A DNA stretch of 64,000 nt from Bacteroidetes bacterium UBA1312. GTDB taxonomy: Bacteria; Bacteroidota; Bacteroidia; Chitinophagales; Chitinophagaceae. A program made the translations under genes and the position numbers. Shown here one piece after another: positions 30,961 to 39,147 of the stretch. Position 1 is the stretch's first letter, and every line of letters begins with the position of its first letter. Location of the stretch: assembly GCA_002307135.1 (NCBI GenBank), contig DBTQ01000001.1:171217-235216 (forward strand), in the 5' to 3' direction. The notes under the pieces are model-generated. The model saw only the letters and a program-made list of their open reading frames with translations. It searched no databases and was not told the origin of the DNA.

Positions 30961-33057
30961 TTATTTTTTCTTCCGCACTGATACCCATTCTTCCAGCGAT
31001 ACATTAAATGGCATTTTACCAATAAGTACAACTGCATACTTTTCTCGAAGCTCTGTCAGTGTTCCTATTTGATGATTGATTTTATTGCGGATCAGATCGC
31101 CGATTTTTGGTTGGCCACCAATAAGCTCATAGTTTTTGTCCGCTTTGCGTGCCGCAGCCTGATTGCTTTGTACTTGTTTCTTTTTGAACAAAACGGATTC
31201 GGCATTCTTTATTACATCCTGTTTATTATCGCTTTTTTTCCAGTCAAGAATTATTTGTTTGAAATTGCGTTCCATTTCCCTCAGATAATCCAGTTCCTCT
31301 TTCTTTATCTTATTTTGCAGCTTAAGCGTATCTTGTTGCTGTTTGATCCGCTCTTTGTCATTGAGCTCTTCATATTGTTTTTTGAGTTTTTCATTTTCCT
31401 TCAGCAATTTGTTCAGATCCTTTTCCTTACTCGATAATTGTATCACTTGTTGCTCGGTTTGCAGCAACATCTTATCCAGTTTGAAATGTCCTCGTTCGGT
31501 CAATTGCTTGGCCCGGTTAATGATTTTTTGATCCAATCCGCTTCTTTGTGCAATCGCAAAAGTATAAGAGCTACCCGGTTTCCCTGTAGTGAGTTGATAC
31601 AATGGTTCCAGTTTCTCCTCGTCGAAAGCCATGGCACCGTTGATAATGCCATTTACCTTTCCTGCCATTACTTTCAGATTCAAATAATGCGTGGTAATAA
31701 TACCAATAGCATGCTTATGGGCCAACTCCTCAACGATAGCCTCCGCAAAAGCACCACCCAGATTTGGGTCGGATCCACTTCCTAATTCATCAATAAAAAA
31801 TAAAGTTTTACCATTCGCAAAGTCCATAAAATACTTCATGTCGCGCAAATGAGCACTATAAGTGCTTAATTCATGTTCGATGGATTGAGTGTCCCCAATC
31901 TGGATCATGATTTGTTTAAAAATGCCCATTTCCGAATTAGGATCGGCAGGAACCAGCAGGCCGGCCTGTAACATCAATTGAAGTAAACCAACAGTCTTCA
32001 TTGTTACCGTTTTCCCCCCGGCATTAGGCCCACTTATAATCAATATTCGTTCATGCTTGTCCAGCTGAATATTTGTAGGTTCAATTGCTTTATTGTTACG
32101 CTTATTATTGAGGTAAAGTAATGGGTGAAAAGCTTTGATGAGATTGACAACGGGGTGCACACTTAATCGTGGCATAAACGCATTAAGATCTATTGCCAGT
32201 AAAGCCTTTGCTCTTATGAAATCGAATAGGCCACATAAATGATAATAGGAAATCAACTGGGGTTGATAGCCGGAAAGTGAAGCAGTTGTTTGTGATAAAA
32301 TGCGATGGACCTCTCTGCTTTCAGCACGTTCCAAAGAAAATATTTCATTATTAAGTTCAATTGTTTCTTCCGGTTCAATAAAAACAGTTCGTTGTGTATC
32401 GCTCTCTCCATGCAAAATTCCTTTTACTATTCTTTTGTGTTCTGCTGTGATCGCTACAGTTCGTCGTCCATTTAAAAAACCTTCTGAAATGTCTGCCAGA
32501 TAGCCTTGCTTATTCAGCTTGCGTAAAATGGTTTCAAATACTTTGCGCAGATTCTGGCGTTGTTTAGCCAACTCCATCCGTATTTGCATCAGCTCTTTTG
32601 AAGCATTATCTCGCACATTCCCATGGTCGTCTATTACATCAGCAATAATAATTGTTATTTGCTTTTCATAAACAATGCGCTCGGCAAGCGTTTGTAATTG
32701 AGGATAAAGATTAGGATGATTTTTGAACCAGGTAAGTATATCGCGGATACATAATGCCAGTTGTTGTATGGCCAGCAATTGCTCTCCTGATAAAGTAGCT
32801 CCGCTAATAGCCAGTAATTGTAACTCCTTCTGCACATTGCGCGTGAAATCATTAGGGAAATAATCGTTGCTATGCAGTATCGATTTATACTCTGAAGTTT
32901 GCAACAACGCCTTTTCTATAAAATCCAAGCGCGAATTGAACCGCAGATTTTCAATGCGTTCGCGAGCAGCATCACTACGACATTTTTGTATTAATAGTTG
33001 TTGGATTTTGCTAAACTCCAGCGATTCGATGGCGGAAGCCGGATACAATTGCAGCAT
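30961..33057 (-). CDS. MutS2-like ATPase lacking the Smr domain
   Basis: 698 residues, about 80 shorter than typical MutS2. The N-terminal helical and clamp regions include HGNVRDNASKELMQIRMELAKQRQNLRKVF. The ATPase domain has Walker A GPNAGGKT at 343-350 and Walker B TLFFIDELGSGSDP, with the MutS-family GIITTHYLNLKVMAG. A long Lys/Glu-rich coiled coil follows (about 510-600), then a small beta domain (GQPKIGDLIRNKINHQIGTLTELREKYAVV). The C-terminal Smr nuclease domain of MutS2 is absent. MutS2 acts on recombination intermediates or collided ribosomes; without Smr this paralogue probably binds and remodels but does not cut. Confidence 0.88.
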   Translation of the reverse strand: MLQLYPASAIESLEFSKIQQLLIQKCRSDAARERIENLRFNSRLDFIEKALLQTSEYKSILHSNDYFPNDFTRNVQKELQLLAISGATLSGEQLLAIQQLALCIRDILTWFKNHPNLYPQLQTLAERIVYEKQITIIIADVIDDHGNVRDNASKELMQIRMELAKQRQNLRKVFETILRKLNKQGYLADISEGFLNGRRTVAITAEHKRIVKGILHGESDTQRTVFIEPEETIELNNEIFSLERAESREVHRILSQTTASLSGYQPQLISYYHLCGLFDFIRAKALLAIDLNAFMPRLSVHPVVNLIKAFHPLLYLNNKRNNKAIEPTNIQLDKHERILIISGPNAGGKTVTMKTVGLLQLMLQAGLLVPADPNSEMGIFKQIMIQIGDTQSIEHELSTYSAHLRDMKYFMDFANGKTLFFIDELGSGSDPNLGGAFAEAIVEELAHKHAIGIITTHYLNLKVMAGKVNGIINGAMAFDEEKLEPLYQLTTGKPGSSYTFAIAQRSGLDQKIINRAKQLTERGHFKLDKMLLQTEQQVIQLSSKEKDLNKLLKENEKLKKQYEELNDKERIKQQQDTLKLQNKIKKEELDYLREMERNFKQIILDWKKSDNKQDVIKNAESVLFKKKQVQSNQAAARKADKNYELIGGQPKIGDLIRNKINHQIGTLTELREKYAVVLIGKMPFNVSLEEWVSVRKKK

Positions 33058-33077
33058 ATAATATTACCTAAAAACCG

Positions 33078-33085
33078 CAAAGATA
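33078..33085 (-). promoter_or_regulatory. -7 element of the mutS2-like gene
   Basis: Minus strand TATCTTTG (TAnnTTTG), 20 nt before the ATG at 33057. No exact -33 box. Confidence 0.45.
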
Positions 33086-33242
33086 AACGCTTGATCTGAT
33101 AATAACTTAACCCTACTTTAATTGCTCTAGGCTTTGGTTTGAAAAATGCCCCCCGACCTAACGTTAATAAATTCAATTTCATTACTTTTACATACTATTA
33201 CATTTATACAAAGCGTTTACTTGATTAACCCCCAACTTATTT

Positions 33243-34103
33243 ATGAATATTAAAAACATCCTTTTGTCTGCGTTTACATTATTTATGGTTCAAAATGTAT
33301 CCGCTCAAGATAAAATTTACAAAAGCAATGGCGATGTCATTGAGGTAAAAGTAAAATCAGTGAATGAAAATGACATTACCTATAAGAAATCCAATAATCC
33401 TGATGGACCAGATTATCATATCAACAAAACAGAATTGACTAAGGTAATATATGCCAATGGTAGCGAAGAAAACTATAATGGAACAGGGGAAAGGTCCATT
33501 AATTTTGGGCGTGGTAGAACTATGCAACATAAACGTAAACCTAAAATTCATTATGGTAATAATGTTTTAGCATTTGTACCTGTACAATTGTCCAATGAGG
33601 GTATCGGTATCGGTATAACCTATGAGCGAGTGTTGGATAAGGACGGCATGTTCTCATTTTATTTACCCTTGTCTTATAGTTACAATGATTTGGGGGGTAT
33701 GTCCGCATTCGATCCGGTTGGTGTTTATTCCGATGGTCGTTCTGCTCAAAGTATCAGTATGTTTTATGCCTGCCCTGGGATCAAATACTATCCTACATCC
33801 AGTTTCGGAAAAGTAAAGTATAGTGTCGGAGCGTCTTTGGTTGTAGCCTCTGGTACAACCTACAAATCTGATTATGTTACGGATCCTGTTTCAGGTTATC
33901 CTGTTTATCAAGATAGAATTAGTCAAGATAGATTTCTGCTAGGTTTTATGATTACCAACTCGTTGAACATTAATCCGAGCTCTAAGCTTTATTTGGGAAT
34001 AGATATGAATTTGGGTACCAGCTATCTTAATCAGATAGATGGTAAAACAGACGATGTAAGATTTTTGGCACAATTTGCGATTAAAGCGGGATTCCGTTTT
34101 TAG
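33243..34103 (+). CDS. Outer-membrane-type protein, tandem paralogue 1
   Basis: 286 residues. Signal peptide (ILLSAFTLFMVQNVSAQ). Next comes DKIYKSNGDVIEVKVKSVNENDITYKKSNNPDGPDY, an SH3-like short domain common at the N-terminus of Bacteroidota envelope proteins, then from about residue 105 a run of alternating amphipathic strands (GNNVLAFVPVQLSNEGIGIGITYERVLD, MFSFYLPLSYSY) ending in AIKAGFRF. The terminal aromatic Phe and strand pattern suggest an outer-membrane beta-barrel of about eight strands. The next gene is a paralogue of the same plan. Function is unknown. Confidence 0.75.
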   Translation: MNIKNILLSAFTLFMVQNVSAQDKIYKSNGDVIEVKVKSVNENDITYKKSNNPDGPDYHINKTELTKVIYANGSEENYNGTGERSINFGRGRTMQHKRKPKIHYGNNVLAFVPVQLSNEGIGIGITYERVLDKDGMFSFYLPLSYSYNDLGGMSAFDPVGVYSDGRSAQSISMFYACPGIKYYPTSSFGKVKYSVGASLVVASGTTYKSDYVTDPVSGYPVYQDRISQDRFLLGFMITNSLNINPSSKLYLGIDMNLGTSYLNQIDGKTDDVRFLAQFAIKAGFRF

Positions 34104-34190
34104 AGATTGAATATTTCATTTTGTACGAACATCTGTGTGGATAATATTTTACAGTGATTTAGCGTTTAGTAAATTAAATTCTTATAGTAT

Positions 34191-35024
34191 ATGAATGCCA
34201 ATGCCACTTTGCTCATTTGTGCTGTCCTATTTACTGTACAACAAACGTTCGCGCAGGACAAAATATATAAAACAAACGGAGATATTATTGAAGTGAAAGT
34301 AAAGACTGTAAATACGAAAGAAATCATTTACAAGCGTTTTGATAATCTAGAAGGTCCAGATTACAAAATTGGTGTAAAAGCGCTAAGCAAAATAGAATAT
34401 GACAATGGGGTAGAAGAGTTTTATAACGAATCAAATGAAACGACTCAACGTGTAGTGCGAAAGAAATATGCCCATAATTCCGCAATTAATTATGGCAAAA
34501 ATGTAATTGCATTTTCCCCTGCACAATTGACCAACGACGGCTTTGGTTTTGGCTTGAGTTATGAACGAATGCTGGATAAAGAAAATAAGATTTCCTTTTA
34601 TTTACCCGTATCTTATACCTATACTAATCTTAGATCTGACAATACCTATTATAACAGCAATTATAACAATGTCGGTTTTACAGATAAGGCGAATATGTTT
34701 TATGCATATCCCGGATTGAAAATTTATCCCAAAGGATTAGGCATTGTTCGCTATGCTGTTGGACCCTCTCTTGCTATTGGTGCAGGTAGTAAATTGTCAA
34801 GTCGCAACTACGATCCTAATACCAACACTTATTATTATACTACTGAGAACCATTTTCTATTGGGTTTTATGGTTAATAACTCTATTAATATAAACCCTAC
34901 ACCAAAATTATTTTTGGGGTTAGAATTGGGGCTTGGAGTCTCCTATCTTGATCAAGTGGATGGTGCTAATAAAGGAGTCGGTTTCCTTACTCAATTTGCA
35001 TTTAAAGTCGGATTCAGATTTTAA
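34191..35024 (+). CDS. Outer-membrane-type protein, tandem paralogue 2
   Basis: 277 residues, clearly a duplicate of the previous gene: the same signal peptide plan, then DKIYKTNGDIIEVKVKTVN, YKRFDNLEGPDYKIGVKALSKIEYDNGVEEFYN, YGKNVIAFSPAQLTNDGFGFGLSYERMLDKENKISFYLPVSYTY and the ending FAFKVGFRF. The mid-barrel loops differ most (NTYYNSNYNNVGF versus SAFDPVGVYSDGR), as expected for surface-exposed loops. The 87-bp gap shows no clear promoter or terminator, so the pair is probably co-transcribed. Confidence 0.75.
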   Translation: MNANATLLICAVLFTVQQTFAQDKIYKTNGDIIEVKVKTVNTKEIIYKRFDNLEGPDYKIGVKALSKIEYDNGVEEFYNESNETTQRVVRKKYAHNSAINYGKNVIAFSPAQLTNDGFGFGLSYERMLDKENKISFYLPVSYTYTNLRSDNTYYNSNYNNVGFTDKANMFYAYPGLKIYPKGLGIVRYAVGPSLAIGAGSKLSSRNYDPNTNTYYYTTENHFLLGFMVNNSININPTPKLFLGLELGLGVSYLDQVDGANKGVGFLTQFAFKVGFRF

Positions 35025-35198
35025 TCGTTTTATAAGAATATGATTAAAATTGGAGCTCTTTGTTTATTCGTTCGATATCCTAAAACCAAGGGCTCAGAAT
35101 GATCACAACAATACTTTCTTTATAATAGCATACGATACACCTATAACACCAACACTATACTTTAGTGTATTTTTACACTTTTAAGACACAAATGATAG

Positions 35199-35206
35199 TA
35201 ACTTTG
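35199..35206 (+). promoter_or_regulatory. -7 element of ribBA
   Basis: TAACTTTG (TAnnTTTG) 43 nt before the ATG at 35250. The leader is too short for an FMN riboswitch. Confidence 0.5.
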
Positions 35207-35249
35207 CGTCTTCAAAAATATCCCTTAAAGGAAAGAAGGAAAATATACC

Positions 35250-36449
35250 ATGCTCAATACGATAGAATCTGCTTTAGAAGATTTGAAACAAGGAAAATTG
35301 CTGATAGTAGTGGACGATGAAGACCGCGAAAATGAAGGCGATTTTGTAACAACTGCAAGAAATGCAACACCTGATATTATTAATTTCATGTCTAAACATG
35401 GGAGAGGGTTAATATGTGCGCCCATTACTGCAGAACGTTGCGATGAGTTGAATCTCAATCTGATGGTTGAAAATAATACTGTTTTGCACCAGACTCCATT
35501 TACCGTTTCTGTTGATTTAATAGGTAATGGTTGTACGACAGGTATCTCTGCTCAAGACCGTTCTAAAACAGTGCAGGCGTTAATCAATCCGGGTACAAAA
35601 CCAGAGGAATTAGGTCGTCCTGGCCATATATTCCCTCTTCGTGCTCGTCCTGAAGGGGTTTTGCGTCGTTCCGGACATACCGAAGCAACAGTAGATCTAG
35701 CCATACTTGCAGGTCATGAGCCGGCTGGTGTATTGGTTGAAATAATGAATGACGATGGCACGATGGCACGTATGCCGCAGCTCTTGGAAATTGCCCAAAA
35801 ATTTGATTTGAAAATTATTTCGATCAAAGATTTGATCGAATACCGTTTGGCTAATGAGTGTCTTGTAGAAGAAATTGTAAAGGTGCAAATGCCTACCAAA
35901 TTCGGTGATTTTGAGCTTGTGGATTTTAAGCAAAAAAATACAGGGGAACATCATCTAGCACTCATTAAAGGAACATGGGAAAAAGACGAACCAATATTGG
36001 TTAGGGTGCATAGCTCCTGTCTTACAGGTGACATTCTCCATTCATTACGTTGCGATTGTGGTGATCAGCTGGAAGCAGCTATGAAAATGGTAGAACATGA
36101 AGGCAAAGGTCTAATACTATATATGAATCAGGAAGGACGTGGTATCGGTCTTACAAATAAACTTAAAGCATACAAACTTCAGGAAGAAGGGAAAGATACT
36201 GTTGAAGCGAACCTTGCTTTAGGATTCAAAAATGATGAACGAGACTATGGTGTAGGTGCTCAAATATTGCGTCATCTAGGTGTTTCAAAAATGAAGCTCA
36301 TGAGCAACAATCCTCGTAAACGTGCAGGATTGTTGGGGTATGGATTAGAAATTGTAGAAAATGTAGCTATTGAAATAAAATCTAACCCGCATAATGAATT
36401 TTATTTGCAAACAAAACGCGATAAATTAGGACATGAGATAATGAAATAA
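35250..36449 (+). CDS. ribBA: Bifunctional 3,4-dihydroxy-2-butanone-4-phosphate synthase / GTP cyclohydrolase II
   Basis: 399 residues, the normal fused form. Residues 1-205 are DHBP synthase (VVDDEDRENEGDFV, LRRSGHTEATVDL), making the four-carbon unit from ribulose-5-phosphate. Residues about 210-399 are GTP cyclohydrolase II with the zinc cysteines in SSCLTGDILHSLRCDCGDQL and LYMNQEGRGIGL, starting the pyrimidine branch of riboflavin synthesis. A Shine-Dalgarno-like AAGGAAAGAAGGA precedes the ATG. A weak 8-bp hairpin (36436-36443 with 36451-36458) overlaps the stop codon without a T-run. Confidence 0.97.
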   Translation: MLNTIESALEDLKQGKLLIVVDDEDRENEGDFVTTARNATPDIINFMSKHGRGLICAPITAERCDELNLNLMVENNTVLHQTPFTVSVDLIGNGCTTGISAQDRSKTVQALINPGTKPEELGRPGHIFPLRARPEGVLRRSGHTEATVDLAILAGHEPAGVLVEIMNDDGTMARMPQLLEIAQKFDLKIISIKDLIEYRLANECLVEEIVKVQMPTKFGDFELVDFKQKNTGEHHLALIKGTWEKDEPILVRVHSSCLTGDILHSLRCDCGDQLEAAMKMVEHEGKGLILYMNQEGRGIGLTNKLKAYKLQEEGKDTVEANLALGFKNDERDYGVGAQILRHLGVSKMKLMSNNPRKRAGLLGYGLEIVENVAIEIKSNPHNEFYLQTKRDKLGHEIMK

Positions 36450-36492
36450 CCATTATCTTAATTGAATATCGTCTCTAATTTTTTGTGCTGTT

Positions 36493-37671
36493 TTGAAAAT
36501 ACTATTTCTTGCTAATCGTGTTCCTTATCCACCATATCGTGGTGATAAACTCAAGATTTATAATCTTGCTAAAAGGTTATGCATAACGCATGAGTTACAT
36601 CTACTAACTTTCGCTCAGAATAAAGAAGATCTTGAATATATTCCAGAGCTAAAAAAAATATTCAAAGAGGTACATATTGTTGAGTTACCTAAGCTGAAAT
36701 CAATGATTCATTGCTTATCAGCTGTGCTTGACCATCGACCTTTTCAGGTACATTATTTTCGATCTGCTGAAATGCAATTGAAAGTAAATGAATTGGTGAA
36801 TAAAGAGCAATATGATGTCGTACATGTGCAACATTTACGTATGGCGCAGTATCTCTCTGATCGTTCCGATATTCCTCGAATTTTGGATTTGCCGGATGCG
36901 TTTTCTCTTTATTGGAAAAGAAAGGAGTCAATGGCAAAGAATATCTTTTTGAGATGGTTTATCAGAAATGAGCGGAAGCGTGTGCTACAATATGAGCGGA
37001 TTTTAAAGCAATATAATTTAACACTTGTTTGTTCACATGAGGACAAGCAATACCTTCAAGAACAACACCACATAAACACTATAAAGCTGTTGCCAAATGG
37101 GGTTGATACAATAACATTTGCACCACGCGCGCACGATTATTCACATAATCATACACTTCTTTTTACTGGAAATATGGATTATCTACCTAATGTGGATGGA
37201 GTTCTCTATTTTATAAAAGATATTTTACCAATTGTTCGTGAACAGTATCCCAATATTCAATTTATAATAGCAGGACAACGACCAGTAAAGAAAATATTGG
37301 AACAAGTATGTGATTATATAAAAATCACTGGTTTTGTTAAGGATTTGGCTGCTGTTTATAATGAAGCAAGCATTGTTGTTGCTCCATTGCGTTTTGGTGC
37401 AGGAACGCAAAATAAGGTACTTGAAGCCATGTCTATGGGTATTCCTGTAGTCTGTTCTAATATTGGGTTTCAGGGATTAGAAATTATTAGCGGTGAAGGT
37501 GCAATTATGGAAATTACTCCTGAATCATTTGCAGAAAGTATTATTAAGTTGTTGGATTCAGAGGAACTTCGCCGACGCGTAGGTCTCGCTGGTATGGGAG
37601 TTATACAATCTCGTTTTAGTTGGGATATAGTAGCTCAAAAATTGGCGAACTATTTTAATGAAGTCCAATAA
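36493..37671 (+). CDS. Glycosyltransferase family 4 protein
   Basis: 392 residues. The N-terminus KILFLANRVPYPPYRGDKLKIYNLAKRL is the family's typical first strand and loop, so the TTG at 36493 must be the start: a stop at 36463-36465 and no ATG lie between. LLFTGNMDYLPNVDGVLYFIKDILP and APLRFGAGTQNKVLEAMSMGIPVVCSN form the GT-B donor-binding half. The pattern resembles the TIGR03087-like glycosyltransferases. The acceptor and sugar are unknown; no other glycan gene is adjacent. It ends in a strong bidirectional terminator shared with purB. Confidence 0.9.
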   Translation: MKILFLANRVPYPPYRGDKLKIYNLAKRLCITHELHLLTFAQNKEDLEYIPELKKIFKEVHIVELPKLKSMIHCLSAVLDHRPFQVHYFRSAEMQLKVNELVNKEQYDVVHVQHLRMAQYLSDRSDIPRILDLPDAFSLYWKRKESMAKNIFLRWFIRNERKRVLQYERILKQYNLTLVCSHEDKQYLQEQHHINTIKLLPNGVDTITFAPRAHDYSHNHTLLFTGNMDYLPNVDGVLYFIKDILPIVREQYPNIQFIIAGQRPVKKILEQVCDYIKITGFVKDLAAVYNEASIVVAPLRFGAGTQNKVLEAMSMGIPVVCSNIGFQGLEIISGEGAIMEITPESFAESIIKLLDSEELRRRVGLAGMGVIQSRFSWDIVAQKLANYFNEVQ

Positions 37672-37686
37672 TGAAACTCTTTTGTT

Positions 37687-37730
37687 CAATAAAAAATCCC
37701 AATATCATACTGATTTGGGATTTTTTATTG
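37687..37730. terminator. Bidirectional terminator between the GT4 gene and purB
   Basis: A perfect 16-bp stem, 37687-37702 with 37715-37730, 12-nt loop. The arm itself is A-run then CCCAA, so each strand ends in GGGATTTTTT. Confidence 0.88.
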
Positions 37731-37747
37731 TTTATGTGATCTGACGC

Positions 37748-39097
37748 TTAAAAGTCAAATGTAACTCCGGTGTAATTGTGAGGGGTGATCGCTTTCAACT
37801 CTTTCTTTATTTTAGCTGGTATGGCTAAAGAATCAATAAACTGATGCATACTTTCTTTATTGATGCCATTTTTGCCTCGTGTCAATTCTTTTAATGCCTC
37901 GTATGGTTGTGGAAATTGTTCTCTGCGTAACACCGTTTGTATCGCTTCTGCAACCACGGCCCAATTTGCTTCGAGGTCATCTTTTAATTTCACTTCGTTA
38001 AGTAAAAGTTTACCAATACCTTTTTCTAATGACTTTAATGCAAGGAAGCTATGCGCCATTGGTACGCCAATATTTCTTAATACAGTACTATCTGTAAGGT
38101 CGCGTTGAAGGCGGCTAATAGGCAGTTTTGCAGATAAATGTTCGTAAAGAGCATTGGCCATGCCTAGGTTTCCTTCTGCATTTTCAAAGTCAATTGGATT
38201 GACCTTGTGTGGCATCGCAGAAGACCCAATTTCACCTTTTTTAGTTTGCTGCTTGAAGTACTCCATAGAAATGTAAGTCCATACATCTCGAGAAAAATCA
38301 ATCAATATATTGTTGATCCTTTTCAACGTATCAAACTGTGCTGCAAGGTTGTCGTAGTGTTCTATTTGAGTAGTGTATTGCATTCGCTCTAAGCCCATTT
38401 TTTTTTCTAGAAAGTCATTGGCAAATTTCACCCAATTAATTCCCGGGAATGCTACGTGATGGGCATTGAAATTTCCTGTTGCACCACCAAATTTTGCGGC
38501 AAATGGTATTTGCGCCAGTTGGTTTATTTGTCCTTCCAGTCGTTCTACAAATACCATTAATTCCTTGCCAAGAGTTGTTGGAGAGGCAGGTTGTCCATGT
38601 GTACGCGCTAGCATAGATACCGATTGCCAGCTCTTTGCCATCTTACGAAGTTGTAAAACAAGGTTTTGTAAAGCCGGTAAATATTCGTTTTCTACAGCAT
38701 TTTTCCATGATAGGGGAATAGCTGTATTATTAATGTCTTGTGATGTTAAGCCAAAATGAATCCATTCTGCGCAAGATTCTGCGCCCAAACCAGTGATTTT
38801 TTCTTTTAAAAAATATTCTACTGCTTTTACATCATGATTGGTGACACGTTCGGTAGCTTTTATTTGTTGTGCGTCCGCTTCACTAAATGATTGGTAAATA
38901 GAACGGATTTTTGCAGGTTTTACAGTTGTAGGTAAGGTGAAAATTTTCTTTTCTGCAAGAAATAAAAAGTATTCCACTTCGACTAATACCCTATAACGAA
39001 TCAATCCAAATTCAGAAAAATAGGTTGCTAAATTAGCTAATTGTACTCTGTAGCGCCCGTCAATAGGACTGATGGCAGTAAGTGCTGATAATTCCAT
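37748..39097 (-). CDS. purB: Adenylosuccinate lyase
   Basis: 449 residues from the ATG at 39097 (ELSALTAISPIDGRY); the seven extra upstream codons overlap the -7 box. PurB cleaves adenylosuccinate to AMP and SAICAR to AICAR in purine synthesis. The fumarase/aspartase-superfamily signature GSSAMPHKVNPIDFENAEGN is present, with TSQDINNTAIPL and ARTHGQPASPTTLGKEL contributing catalytic His and Ser/Thr residues. Length and ending fit the E. coli-type subgroup. It is the final gene of a minus-strand run from 43051 but has its own promoter. Confidence 0.97.
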   Translation of the reverse strand: MELSALTAISPIDGRYRVQLANLATYFSEFGLIRYRVLVEVEYFLFLAEKKIFTLPTTVKPAKIRSIYQSFSEADAQQIKATERVTNHDVKAVEYFLKEKITGLGAESCAEWIHFGLTSQDINNTAIPLSWKNAVENEYLPALQNLVLQLRKMAKSWQSVSMLARTHGQPASPTTLGKELMVFVERLEGQINQLAQIPFAAKFGGATGNFNAHHVAFPGINWVKFANDFLEKKMGLERMQYTTQIEHYDNLAAQFDTLKRINNILIDFSRDVWTYISMEYFKQQTKKGEIGSSAMPHKVNPIDFENAEGNLGMANALYEHLSAKLPISRLQRDLTDSTVLRNIGVPMAHSFLALKSLEKGIGKLLLNEVKLKDDLEANWAVVAEAIQTVLRREQFPQPYEALKELTRGKNGINKESMHQFIDSLAIPAKIKKELKAITPHNYTGVTFDF

Positions 39098-39101
39098 GGC
39101 G

Positions 39102-39109
39102 CAAAGATA
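39102..39109 (-). promoter_or_regulatory. -7 element of purB, near-leaderless
   Basis: Minus strand TATCTTTG, ending 4 nt before the ATG at 39097. Transcription would start at or next to the ATG. No -33 TTTG. Confidence 0.4.
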
Positions 39110-39147
39110 ATAACTCACCTTCGACTAAGGAAACTTTAAAATTACAA

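Noticed and set aside
35019..35049. TTTTAATC / GATTAAAA inverted repeat after the second barrel paralogue
   Set aside because: All-AT 8-bp stem with a 15-nt loop and no T-run; expected by chance in AT-rich DNA.
35025..35249. FMN riboswitch before ribBA
   Set aside because: The promoter box leaves only about 43 nt of leader and no conserved RFN stem segments are seen.
36436..36458. Hairpin over the ribBA stop codon as a terminator
   Set aside because: An 8-bp AT-rich stem without a following T-run; too weak to call.
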